This document shows, piece by piece, positions 1-6,327 of a stretch of 10,029 nt of DNA. The translations under genes and the position numbers were made by a program. Source of the DNA: Paracoccaceae bacterium (GTDB taxonomy: Bacteria; Pseudomonadota; Alphaproteobacteria; Rhodobacterales; Rhodobacteraceae); NCBI GenBank assembly GCA_020832725.1, contig JAFIEC010000385.1:1-10029 (forward strand), written 5' to 3'. How positions within the stretch are numbered: the first letter of the stretch is position 1; every line of letters starts with the position of its first letter. The notes below the pieces were generated by a model. That model made no database searches and was not told the origin of the DNA. It saw only the letters and a program-made list of their open reading frames with translations.

Positions 1-93
1 GTGCGCCAGGTGGACATGCCCTGCACGCCCGCGCGGGTCTGGGGCTGGGGGCAGGCGGCGCGGCATGGCGCGGGGCGCGCGGCTGCCGAATAG
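1..93 (+). CDS. C-terminal end of a probable molybdopterin-binding dehydrogenase subunit (partial)
   Basis: Frame 1 is open from the left edge and ends at a TAG at 91-93, giving 30 residues. The peptide contains VDMPCTPARVW, which resembles the last conserved stretch of the large, molybdopterin-binding subunits of the xanthine dehydrogenase / aerobic CO dehydrogenase (CoxL) family, where a D-M-P-x-T-P-x-R-V-W motif sits just before the C-terminus. Those subunits carry the molybdenum cofactor and oxidise a substrate such as an aldehyde, a purine or CO in complex with FAD and 2Fe-2S subunits. After the motif the tail is short and rich in Ala, Arg and Gly, as is common at the end of GC-rich genes. 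The start lies outside the window, so neither the substrate nor the partner subunits can be told. The gene converges on the antiporter gene. The family call rests on one short motif recalled from memory. Confidence 0.45.
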   Translation: MRQVDMPCTPARVWGWGQAARHGAGRAAAE

Positions 94-126
94 GCGCGCG
101 GCCCGGCTGTCGCAGGGCGGAGGTGA

Positions 127-151
127 CGCGGGGCTCAGGGCAGGCCCCGCG
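127..151. terminator. GC hairpin between convergent stops, possible bidirectional terminator
   Basis: The arms at 127-134 and 144-151 are perfectly complementary over 8 bases (core GCGGGGC / GCCCCGC) around a 9-base loop. The hairpin lies between the TAG at 91-93 of the left partial gene and the TGA at 162-164 of the antiporter gene, which run towards each other. No T-run follows on either strand, so it is not a classical intrinsic terminator. It may stall polymerase or protect 3' ends in both directions, but in such GC-rich DNA chance hairpins are frequent. Confidence 0.3.
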
Positions 152-161
152 CGCGCGCTCC

Positions 162-1847
162 TCAGGCGGCGCTTTCGGCCGCGTCGTCCTCGGTCAGCTT
201 GCGCACGGCGTATTCCGCAGCATCGTCGAAGGGGGTGAGGATGACACTCGCCCCCTTCTCCAGCAGATCGCCCGCCTCTACCGCCTGCTGCACCGACAGG
301 AACACCTTGCCGCGATAGCCCGCCGAATGCAGCCCGTGGAGCAGCGCGAGTTGCGGATCGGCCTCTGACAGCGCGCCGCGTTCCCGCGGCACGGCCGAGA
401 CGACCGCGCGCACCTCGCGCAGGTTCATGTGGGCCACGAATTCGGGGTCGGTGGCATCGCCATAGACCGCTTCCATGCCCAAGCCGCGCCAGTTCGACAG
501 GGCTTCCGGGTCGAAATCCACACCCAGCACCGAATGACCCTTGGCCCGCAGTCCCTGGCCGATGCGACAGCCATAGCGGCCCAGGCCGAAGATCACGAAA
601 TCATGGCTGGCCCTGATTTCGGGGGTCTCGGCGTCCTCCCCTTCGCGCCAGGCGTTGCGTCGCTCGAAGATGCCGAGGAACGGCTCGCACCATTCGAACA
701 GCTTGTGCGACCAGGTGATCATGTAGACCGAGAGCGCGATGGTCACCAGACCGACCAGCGTGACCAGCCCCATCGCCTCGTCGCCGACATGGCCGATGGT
801 GATGCCCATCGCCATGAAGATCAGGCTGAATTCCGAGATCTGCGCCACCGTCAGCCCGGCCAGGAACCCCGTGCGCTTGCGATAACCCATGTAGCCCATG
901 ATCGCGAGCACGATCAGCGGGTTGCCGATCAGCACGAACAACGACAGGATCGCCGCAGCGCCCAGCTGTGCCCCCAGCGTGCCAAGGTCGAGCCCCGCGC
1001 CGAGACTGATGAAGAAGAACAGCAGCAGGAAATCCCGCAGGCTGGTGAGGCGCGAGGAAATCGCCTCGCGGTACTGGGTAGAGGCAAGCGAGACCCCGGC
1101 CAGAAGCCCGCCCAGTTCCTTGCCGAAGCCCAGCACATCGCCCGCCGCCGCCAGCCCCGCAGCCCAGCCCACGGCAAAGATCACCATCAGTTCGGGCGAC
1201 CGCGAGATCATGCCGAGAAGCGGATCCGCCACATAGCGGATGAAGACCGCCACAAAGCCCACCATCGCCGCTCCGCCCACGAAAACCTGCACCACCTCCC
1301 AGCCGCCGCCAACGCCCATGGCGCCGACGCCCAGCGCCGACAGCGTGACCATGCACAGCACCCCGAAGATGTCCTGCACGATCAGGAAACCCAGCGCGAT
1401 CTTGCCATGAAGCGCGTTGATCTCCTGCTTGTCCGACAGCAGCTTGACGATGATGATGGTCGACGAAAAGGTCAGCGCCACCGCGATATAGACGCTGGTG
1501 AGCGGGTCGATCCCCAGCGCGATGCAGATCAGGAACCCGAACAGCGCGGTAAAGGTGACCTGCCCCAGCCCCGTGGCAACGGCCACCTTGCCCAGGTTGC
1601 GCACAAGGCTGACATCCAGCTTCAGGCCCACAAGGAAAAGCAGCACCGCAATGGAGATCTGGCTCAGCGTCTCGATGAACTCGGTCGAACTCACCAGGCC
1701 CAGCGCGCCCGGCCCCGCGAGAACCCCGACAGCGATGAAGGCCACCACCAGCGGCTGGCGCAGCAACAGCCCGACAAAGCCGATGCCCGCGGCCAGCAAC
1801 ACCAGCACGGCGATCTCGTAGAAGACGGAGGCAAAGGCGATGTCCAT
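162..1847 (-). CDS. Kef-type cation:proton antiporter with C-terminal RCK/TrkA-N domain
   Basis: This is a 561-residue inner-membrane antiporter of the CPA2 family that probably exchanges K+ (or another monovalent cation) for H+. Residues about 5-385 form the Na+/H+ exchanger membrane domain with many hydrophobic helices. Recognisable segments are RQPLVVAFIAVGVLAGP (30-46), FLVGLKLD (71-78) and SSTIIIVKLL (128-137). LGFLIVQDIFG contains a Gln158-Asp159 pair, the position where Kef-type proteins carry their Q-D pair. Residues 415-520 form a Rossmann domain that begins HDFVIFGLGRYG (glycine motif 421-426) and continues through YGDATDPE, typical of nucleotide-binding RCK/TrkA-N domains. The ATG at 1847 starts directly before the first membrane helix; in-frame starts further up (to 1919) add a non-conserved, hydrophilic stretch and run into the end of cobT. 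No strong ribosome-binding site is visible. No KefF/KefG-type ancillary gene is adjacent, so glutathione gating as in E. coli KefB/KefC cannot be assumed. The ion is not provable from sequence. Confidence 0.9.
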   Translation of the reverse strand: MDIAFASVFYEIAVLVLLAAGIGFVGLLLRQPLVVAFIAVGVLAGPGALGLVSSTEFIETLSQISIAVLLFLVGLKLDVSLVRNLGKVAVATGLGQVTFTALFGFLICIALGIDPLTSVYIAVALTFSSTIIIVKLLSDKQEINALHGKIALGFLIVQDIFGVLCMVTLSALGVGAMGVGGGWEVVQVFVGGAAMVGFVAVFIRYVADPLLGMISRSPELMVIFAVGWAAGLAAAGDVLGFGKELGGLLAGVSLASTQYREAISSRLTSLRDFLLLFFFISLGAGLDLGTLGAQLGAAAILSLFVLIGNPLIVLAIMGYMGYRKRTGFLAGLTVAQISEFSLIFMAMGITIGHVGDEAMGLVTLVGLVTIALSVYMITWSHKLFEWCEPFLGIFERRNAWREGEDAETPEIRASHDFVIFGLGRYGCRIGQGLRAKGHSVLGVDFDPEALSNWRGLGMEAVYGDATDPEFVAHMNLREVRAVVSAVPRERGALSEADPQLALLHGLHSAGYRGKVFLSVQQAVEAGDLLEKGASVILTPFDDAAEYAVRKLTEDDAAESAA

Positions 1848-1879
1848 CGGCGCAATCCGGAAAGGGTTGGAATGATCCA

Positions 1880-1908
1880 GCCATAGCCGAGCCTCCGCCG
1901 CCCGGCAA
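1880..1908 (-). promoter_or_regulatory. weak candidate sigma-70 promoter for the antiporter gene
   Basis: Read on the minus strand, TTGCCG (1903-1908) and TATGGC (1880-1885) are separated by 17 bases and lie about 33 bases upstream of the antiporter ATG at 1847. The -35 matches 4 of 6 and the -10 only 3 of 6 consensus positions. The -35 falls inside the 11-base tandem repeat after cobT. The antiporter could equally be read through from cobT, which is only 81 bases upstream on the same strand. Confidence 0.2.
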
Positions 1909-1927
1909 CCGCCCGGCAACCGCCCGG
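1898..1927. repeat. 11-bp tandem repeat, about 2.7 copies, just after cobT
   Basis: The unit CCGCCCGGCAA occurs at 1898-1908 and 1909-1919, followed by a partial third copy CCGCCCGG at 1920-1927. The last copy ends immediately before the cobT stop codon (1929-1931 on the minus strand). The unit is not a multiple of three and lies outside both coding regions. It looks like a slippage-generated microduplication rather than a mobile or CRISPR-type repeat. Confidence 0.75.
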
Positions 1928-1928
1928 A

Positions 1929-2975
1929 TCAGCAGCCCGAGACGCCCGCCTCCTCGAAGGTGGCCATACCGGCATGGGCGGCCAGCGCGGCCCGCAGCAC
2001 GCCCAGAGCCACCGCGGCCCCCGAGCCCTCGCCCAGCCGCATCCCCAGATCGAGGATCGGCACCAGCCCCAGATGTGCCAGCAGCAGGCCATGGGCGGCC
2101 TCGGCCGAGAGATGGCCCGCCTGCGCATGATCGAGCGCGCCGGGCACCGACACCGCCAGCACGGCAGCGGCGGCAGAGGCGACAAAGCCGTCCAGCAGCA
2201 CCGGCACGCGTGCCATCCGCGCCCCCAGGATCGCCCCCGTCATCGCCGCGATCTCGTGCCCGCCCAGCCGGCGCAGCGCCTCCCACGGATCGTGAAGGGC
2301 CGCCCCGTGGCGGGCCAGCCCCGCGTCGATGGCTTCGGCCTTGCGGGCAAGGCCCGCGTCATCCACGCCCGTGCCCCGGCCCGTCCAGGGTTCGGCCCCG
2401 CCCCCGAACAATGCGGCGCACAGCGCGGCTGCGGCGGTGGTGTTGGCGATGCCCATCTCGGCGGGGATGAACAGGTCGCACCCCTCTGGCACCGCCTCCC
2501 AGCCCGCGCGCAGGGCGGTCAGCAGCGCGTCCTCCTCCAGTGCGGGCCGGGCGGTGAAATCGGCCGTGGCCGCCAGCCCGGCCAGCGGCACCACCGCCAG
2601 CCCCGCCCCCGCCACCCGCGCCAACTGGTTGATCGCGGCACCCCCGGCGCGGAAGTTGGCCACCATCTGAGCCGTCACGGCGGACGGAAAGGCCGAGACA
2701 CCACGGTCGGCCACGCCATGGTTGCCCGCGAACACCACCACCCGCGCGGCACGCGGCGCACCGGGCCGCCCCGGCTGCCAGCCCGCATACCATCGGGCCA
2801 GATCCTCCAGCCGCCCCAGCGCGCCTTGCGGCTTGGTCAGCCGGGCCTCGCGCGCCCGCGCTGTGGCGCGCGCTGCCTCATCGGCTGCGGGCAGGGCCGA
2901 CAGCGCCGCGCGAAAACCCGCCAGGGTGTCGGGCGCGGCTGTGGCCGGCGGGAAAGGGGCGATAGGCTCTCTCAT
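1929..2975 (-). CDS. cobT: nicotinate-nucleotide:dimethylbenzimidazole phosphoribosyltransferase CobT
   Basis: CobT (called CobU in Pseudomonas denitrificans nomenclature) transfers phosphoribosyl from nicotinate mononucleotide to 5,6-dimethylbenzimidazole. This makes alpha-ribazole phosphate, the activated lower ligand of cobalamin, in the cytoplasm. The 348-residue length is normal for the family. Conserved blocks appear in order: LTKPQGALGRLEDLA (46-60), FAGNHGVADRGVSAFP (82-97), the GGAAIN segment (111-116), AEMGIANTT (172-180), GTGVDDAGL (201-209), GGHEIAAMTGAILGAR (238-253), LDGFVASAAA (261-270) and RLGEGSGA (313-320). Glu316 matches the catalytic glutamate known as Glu317 in Salmonella CobT. 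The ATG at 2975 has a weak AGAGG eight bases upstream and gives MREPIAPF; longer in-frame starts up to 3068 add residues that look like translated intergenic DNA. The gene is divergent from cobS, which acts later in the same nucleotide-loop pathway. Confidence 0.95.
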   Translation of the reverse strand: MREPIAPFPPATAAPDTLAGFRAALSALPAADEAARATARAREARLTKPQGALGRLEDLARWYAGWQPGRPGAPRAARVVVFAGNHGVADRGVSAFPSAVTAQMVANFRAGGAAINQLARVAGAGLAVVPLAGLAATADFTARPALEEDALLTALRAGWEAVPEGCDLFIPAEMGIANTTAAAALCAALFGGGAEPWTGRGTGVDDAGLARKAEAIDAGLARHGAALHDPWEALRRLGGHEIAAMTGAILGARMARVPVLLDGFVASAAAAVLAVSVPGALDHAQAGHLSAEAAHGLLLAHLGLVPILDLGMRLGEGSGAAVALGVLRAALAAHAGMATFEEAGVSGC

Positions 2976-3093
2976 GGTCGTGCCTCTGGTCTCTGCGTGG
3001 GCATCCGGGCGGGCATCGGGTCGGTCAGCCACGCGGCGCGGCGGCCACACGGTGCGGAGGCCCTGCACCAGGGTGTCGCGCCCCGGTCTGCGC

Positions 3094-3102
3094 TGGTATA
3101 GT
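3094..3102 (+). promoter_or_regulatory. candidate extended -10 promoter for cobS
   Basis: The bases TGGTATAGT fit the extended -10 pattern TG-N-TATAAT with five of six hexamer matches. A start of transcription near 3109 would give a leader of about 46 bases to the ATG at 3155. No convincing -35 lies 17 bases upstream (TGTCGC at 3074-3079), but extended -10 promoters can work without one. It sits in the 179-base divergent region between cobT and cobS, where this AT-rich hexamer stands out against very GC-rich surroundings. Confidence 0.35.
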
Positions 3103-3154
3103 CTGTCGTGGCCCGGTGCGCCCGCCCGTGCAAGCCCGATCGCTGCGGTATGCC

Positions 3155-3934
3155 ATGCCCCTCGCCCTGCCTCCCCCCGCCGACCGCCCGCGCCTGTCCG
3201 ACATCACCCATGCGGCGGCGCTGCTGACGCGGCTGCCCCTGCGCACCGATCCCGCCGCCGGTCCCGACGATTGGGCGCGCGCCGCCTGGGCCTGGCCTCT
3301 GGTGGGCGCGGGCCTTGGCGCGGCGGCGGCGGTGCTGGGCTGGCTTGTCCACGGGATGGGTGCGCCGGCGGGTTTCACCGCAGCCCTTGTGCTGGCCTTC
3401 CTCGCGCTGGTCACCGGGGCCCTGCACGAGGACGGTCTGGCCGACACAGCCGACGGGCTGGGCGCGCGGGGCGACCGGCATGCCCGCCTTGCGGCCATGC
3501 GCGATTCGCGTATCGGTGCCTTTGGAGTGCTGGCGCTGGTGCTGGTGCTGCTGGCCCGCTTCTCGGCGATTGCCGTCCTGATCGGCAGCGGGGCCTTGTT
3601 CTGGGCGCTGCTGCCGGCGGGCGCGGTCTCGCGTCTGCCGATGGTGGCTGCGGCCCGGCTTGTGCCGCCCGCCCGGCGCGACGGGCTGTCGGCGGGGCTT
3701 GGCGTGCCGCCCGCAGCCTCGCTGGCCCTGGCCGCAGCCATCGCGGCCGTGGCGGCGGCTCTTGGCTTTGGCGCAGGCGGGCTGTGGCTTCTGTTCTGGC
3801 CGTCCCTTGCGGCGGCGCTTGTTGTCCTGATCGCCCGATTGGTGCTGCACGGGCAGACCGGCGATGTCCTCGGCGCGGCGCAACAGGTGGCCGAGGCCAC
3901 CGCCCTTGCCGTGGCGGTGGCCCTGCTGGCCTGA
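3155..3934 (+). CDS. cobS: adenosylcobinamide-GDP ribazoletransferase (cobalamin synthase) CobS
   Basis: CobS (CobV in Pseudomonas denitrificans naming) is an integral inner-membrane enzyme. It joins adenosylcobinamide-GDP to alpha-ribazole or its phosphate, the CobT-derived product, to complete the nucleotide loop of cobalamin. The 259-residue length fits the family. The signature GALHEDGLADTADGLG is at residues 88-103, with acidic residues expected to bind Mg2+, followed by MRDSRIGAFG at 115-124. The C-terminal GDVLGAAQQVAE block is at 236-247. Several hydrophobic helices fill the rest (about 48-65, 73-90, 123-155, 188-205, 208-230). The ATG at 3155 begins MPLALPP. A GTG at 3116 would add 13 residues; neither start has a clear Shine-Dalgarno, so the start is uncertain. 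It is divergent from cobT and converges on the malic enzyme gene with only 18 bases between stops. No cobU/cobP or cobC lies next to it, so the remaining pathway genes must be elsewhere. Confidence 0.95.
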   Translation: MPLALPPPADRPRLSDITHAAALLTRLPLRTDPAAGPDDWARAAWAWPLVGAGLGAAAAVLGWLVHGMGAPAGFTAALVLAFLALVTGALHEDGLADTADGLGARGDRHARLAAMRDSRIGAFGVLALVLVLLARFSAIAVLIGSGALFWALLPAGAVSRLPMVAAARLVPPARRDGLSAGLGVPPAASLALAAAIAAVAAALGFGAGGLWLLFWPSLAAALVVLIARLVLHGQTGDVLGAAQQVAEATALAVAVALLA

Positions 3935-3952
3935 GCCGACCCCTGTGCAGCC

Positions 3953-6235
3953 TCAGCCGTAGCTGGCAACCGGCGTGCCTGCCAGCGCGGCGATGTTCAG
4001 CAGGCCGCGCGCGGTGATCGAGGGGGTCACGATATGCGCCCGGTTGCCCATGCCCATCAGGATCGGGCCCACCTCCAGCCCCTGACCGCGCTGCTTGAGC
4101 ACGTTGCGCACCGCACTCGCGGTGTCGGAATAGGCGAAGACCAGCACATTGGCGGGGCCTGTCAGGCGCGAGTTGGGAAAGATGCGCGCCCGCAGCTCCG
4201 GGTCGAGGGCGGCATCGGCATGCATCTCGCCCTCATGCTCGAAATCCACGCTGCGGGCCGCGAGGATTTCCAGTGCTGCGCGCATCCGGCGGCCCGAATC
4301 GCTGTCGAGATTGCCGAATTGCGAGCCTGAGCACAGCGCCACCATGGGCGCGAGGCCAAAGCGGCGGACATGGCGCGCGGCCCCGATCGTGGTCTCGGCG
4401 ATCTGTTCGGGGGTCGGCTCTGCGTTGACATGGGTGTCGGCCACGAAAAGCGGCCCCTCCTCCTGCAGCATCAGCGACAGCGCCCCGACGGGGGACAGCC
4501 CGTCGCGCGCCAGCACCTGGGCCACGTAGTTCAGATGCCAGCCGTACTGCCCGAAGGTTCCGCAGATCAGGCTGTCGCCATCGCCGCGATGCACCGCCAC
4601 CGCCCCGATGGCGGTGGTGTTGGTGCGCATGATCGCGCGGGCAAGGTCGGGCGTGACACCCCGGCGCTCCATCAGGTCGTGGTAGGTTTCCCAGTAATCG
4701 CGATAGCGCGGGTCGTTCTCGGGGTTGATGACCTCGAAATCGCGCCCGGGCCGGATTGGCAGGCCCGCCCGCTCGGCGCGCCGCTCCACCACCTCGGGGC
4801 GGCCGATCAGGATCGGCACCTCGGTCGTTTCCTCCAGCATGGCGTTGGCCGCGCGCAACACGCGCTCGTCCTCGCCCTCGGCAAAGATGATCCGCCGCGA
4901 GGCCACGCGCGCGGCCTCGAACACCGGGCGCATGATCAGCGAGGAGCGGTAGACCAGCCCGTCGAGCGAGGCGCGATAGGCCTCCATGTCGGGCACGGGC
5001 CGCGTGGCCACGCCGCTTTCCATGGCGGCCCGGGCCACGGCGCAGGCGACCACGCCGATCAGCCGCGGATCGAAGGGCTTGGGGATCAGGTAATCGGGCC
5101 CGAAGCTCAGCCGCTCGCCGCTGTAGGCGGCTGCGGCCTCGGCGCTGGTGGTGGCCCGGGCCAGCCCCGCGATCGCCTCCACCCAGGCGATCTGCATGGC
5201 GTCGTTGATCTCGGTGGCACCCACATCCAGCGCGCCGCGGAAGATGAACGGAAAGCACAGCACGTTGTTGACCTGATTGGGATAGTCCGACCGGCCCGTG
5301 GCGATCACGGCATCCGGGGCCACCGCCTGCACCGCTTCGGGCAGGATCTCGGGCTCGGGGTTGGCCAGCGCGAAGACGATGGGGCGCGCCGCCATGCGGG
5401 CGACCATCCCGGGGCTCAGCACCCGCGGCCCCGACAGGCCGAGGAACAGGTCTGCCCCGTCGATCACGTCATCCAGCCCGCGCGGCCCTCCGGGCTGGGC
5501 AAAGGCGGCCTTCTCGGGGCTCATGTCCACCGCGCGTCCCTCGTGGACCAGCCCGTGGATGTCGCACAGCCAGATGTTCTCGCGTCGCACGCCCAGCTTC
5601 AGCAGCATGTTCAGGCAGGCGATGCCCGCAGCCCCCCCGCCGGTTGAGACCACGCGGATATCCTCGAAGCGCCGCCCCGTGACGGCCAGCGCATTGGTCG
5701 CCGCCGCCCCCACCACGATGGCGGTGCCGTGCTGGTCGTCATGAAAGACGGGAATGCCCATGCGTTCGCGGCACAGCCGTTCGACGACAAAGCAGTCGGG
5801 GGCCTTGATATCCTCGAGGTTGATGGCGCCGAAGGTCGGCTCCAGCGCGCAGACGATCTCGGCCAGGCGCACGGGGTCGGTCTCGTCGATCTCGAGGTCG
5901 AAGCAGTCGATATTGGCGAATTTCTTGAACAGGACCGCTTTGCCCTCCATCACCGGCTTGGCGGCCAGCGGGCCGATATTGCCCAGGCCCAGAACGGCAG
6001 TGCCGTTGGTAACCACCGCCACAAGGTTGCCGCGTGCGGTATAGCGGCGCGCCATGGCCGGGTCGGCGGCGATCTCCTTGCAGGGCTCGGCCACGCCGGG
6101 GCTGTAGGCGCGCGCAAGATCGCGCTGGTTGGCCATGGGCTTGGTCGGCCGGATCTCCAGCTTGCCGGGGCGCGGGGCCTCGTGATAATCGAGCGCCGTC
6201 TGGCGCAGGGTGTCGGATGCCGTGGGATGGTCCAT
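3953..6235 (-). CDS. maeB: malic enzyme with C-terminal phosphotransacetylase-like domain (MaeB type)
   Basis: This cytoplasmic enzyme oxidatively decarboxylates L-malate to pyruvate and CO2, reducing NADP+ (or NAD+), and so feeds pyruvate and reducing power from the TCA cycle. The 760-residue length matches large multidomain MaeB proteins (E. coli MaeB is 759). The malic N-terminal domain spans about 20-155, with YSPGVAEPC (44-52, Tyr44 the expected proton donor), Lys99 in MEGKAVLFKKF, and metal-binding LEDIKAPDCF (Glu141, Asp142) plus FHDDQHGT (165-171). The Rossmann domain follows, with STGGGAAGIA (197-206), ALANPEPEI (289-297) and SDYPNQVNNVLCFPFIFRGA (316-335). Residues about 430-755 resemble phosphotransacetylase; in this family that domain is usually regulatory (acetyl-CoA sensing) rather than catalytic. 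The ATG at 6235 is chosen because GAGGGG precedes it by 4 bases; upstream in-frame starts to 6289 overlap the putative promoter. Alphaproteobacteria often have both NAD- and NADP-dependent paralogues, and I cannot decide the cofactor from the sequence. Confidence 0.95.
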   Translation of the reverse strand: MDHPTASDTLRQTALDYHEAPRPGKLEIRPTKPMANQRDLARAYSPGVAEPCKEIAADPAMARRYTARGNLVAVVTNGTAVLGLGNIGPLAAKPVMEGKAVLFKKFANIDCFDLEIDETDPVRLAEIVCALEPTFGAINLEDIKAPDCFVVERLCRERMGIPVFHDDQHGTAIVVGAAATNALAVTGRRFEDIRVVSTGGGAAGIACLNMLLKLGVRRENIWLCDIHGLVHEGRAVDMSPEKAAFAQPGGPRGLDDVIDGADLFLGLSGPRVLSPGMVARMAARPIVFALANPEPEILPEAVQAVAPDAVIATGRSDYPNQVNNVLCFPFIFRGALDVGATEINDAMQIAWVEAIAGLARATTSAEAAAAYSGERLSFGPDYLIPKPFDPRLIGVVACAVARAAMESGVATRPVPDMEAYRASLDGLVYRSSLIMRPVFEAARVASRRIIFAEGEDERVLRAANAMLEETTEVPILIGRPEVVERRAERAGLPIRPGRDFEVINPENDPRYRDYWETYHDLMERRGVTPDLARAIMRTNTTAIGAVAVHRGDGDSLICGTFGQYGWHLNYVAQVLARDGLSPVGALSLMLQEEGPLFVADTHVNAEPTPEQIAETTIGAARHVRRFGLAPMVALCSGSQFGNLDSDSGRRMRAALEILAARSVDFEHEGEMHADAALDPELRARIFPNSRLTGPANVLVFAYSDTASAVRNVLKQRGQGLEVGPILMGMGNRAHIVTPSITARGLLNIAALAGTPVASYG

Positions 6236-6239
6236 GTCG

Positions 6240-6245
6240 CCCCTC
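6240..6245 (-). promoter_or_regulatory. ribosome-binding site of maeB
   Basis: On the minus strand GAGGGG lies four bases before the ATG at 6235. It decides among four in-frame ATG codons between 6235 and 6289 in favour of the most downstream one, since the others lack a comparable site. Confidence 0.6.
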
Positions 6246-6260
6246 ATCTGCCTCGCCCCG

Positions 6261-6289
6261 GCCATAGCGCGGGCGGGCGTCGGGCTCAA
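6261..6289 (-). promoter_or_regulatory. candidate sigma-70 promoter for maeB
   Basis: On the minus strand TTGAGC (6284-6289) and TATGGC (6261-6266) are 17 bases apart. The -35 matches four of six consensus bases (TTGA intact) and the -10 three of six, which is common in GC-rich alphaproteobacteria. Transcription would begin near 6254, giving a leader of about 20 bases that holds the GAGGGG ribosome-binding site. The order promoter, ribosome-binding site, ATG is coherent within the 92-base gap after the hydrolase gene. Confidence 0.35.
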
Positions 6290-6327
6290 CGCAAACCGGC
6301 GGCCTTGTGCGGGGCCGGGCTCTGGGG

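Noticed and set aside
429..1886. Long plus-strand open frame (485 codons) antisense to the antiporter gene
   Set aside because: It is a compositional shadow: the product is dominated by Asp, His, Gln and Arg without any recognisable domain, while the minus strand encodes a conserved membrane protein over the same bases.
601..2286. Long minus-strand open frame (561 codons) overlapping the antiporter gene and cobT
   Set aside because: It is another reading frame of two well-supported genes, rich in Gly, Ala and Arg and crossing their boundary; stop codons are rare at this GC content.
2976..3154. Cobalamin riboswitch between cobT and cobS
   Set aside because: None of the conserved riboswitch blocks could be read on either strand; the small hairpins present (for example 3051-3069, 5-base arms) are ordinary for this GC content.
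3931..3956. Inverted repeat CTGAG / CTCAG over the cobS and maeB stop codons as a terminator
   Set aside because: It has only five base pairs, a 16-base loop and no T-run.
2722..4017. Plus-strand open frame (431 codons) across cobT, the divergent region and cobS
   Set aside because: It runs antisense to cobT and then out of frame through cobS, with no conserved motif, so it is a shadow.
6300..6317. Five-base-pair hairpin after the hydrolase gene as a terminator
   Set aside because: The stem is too short and no T-run follows it; it is expected by chance here.
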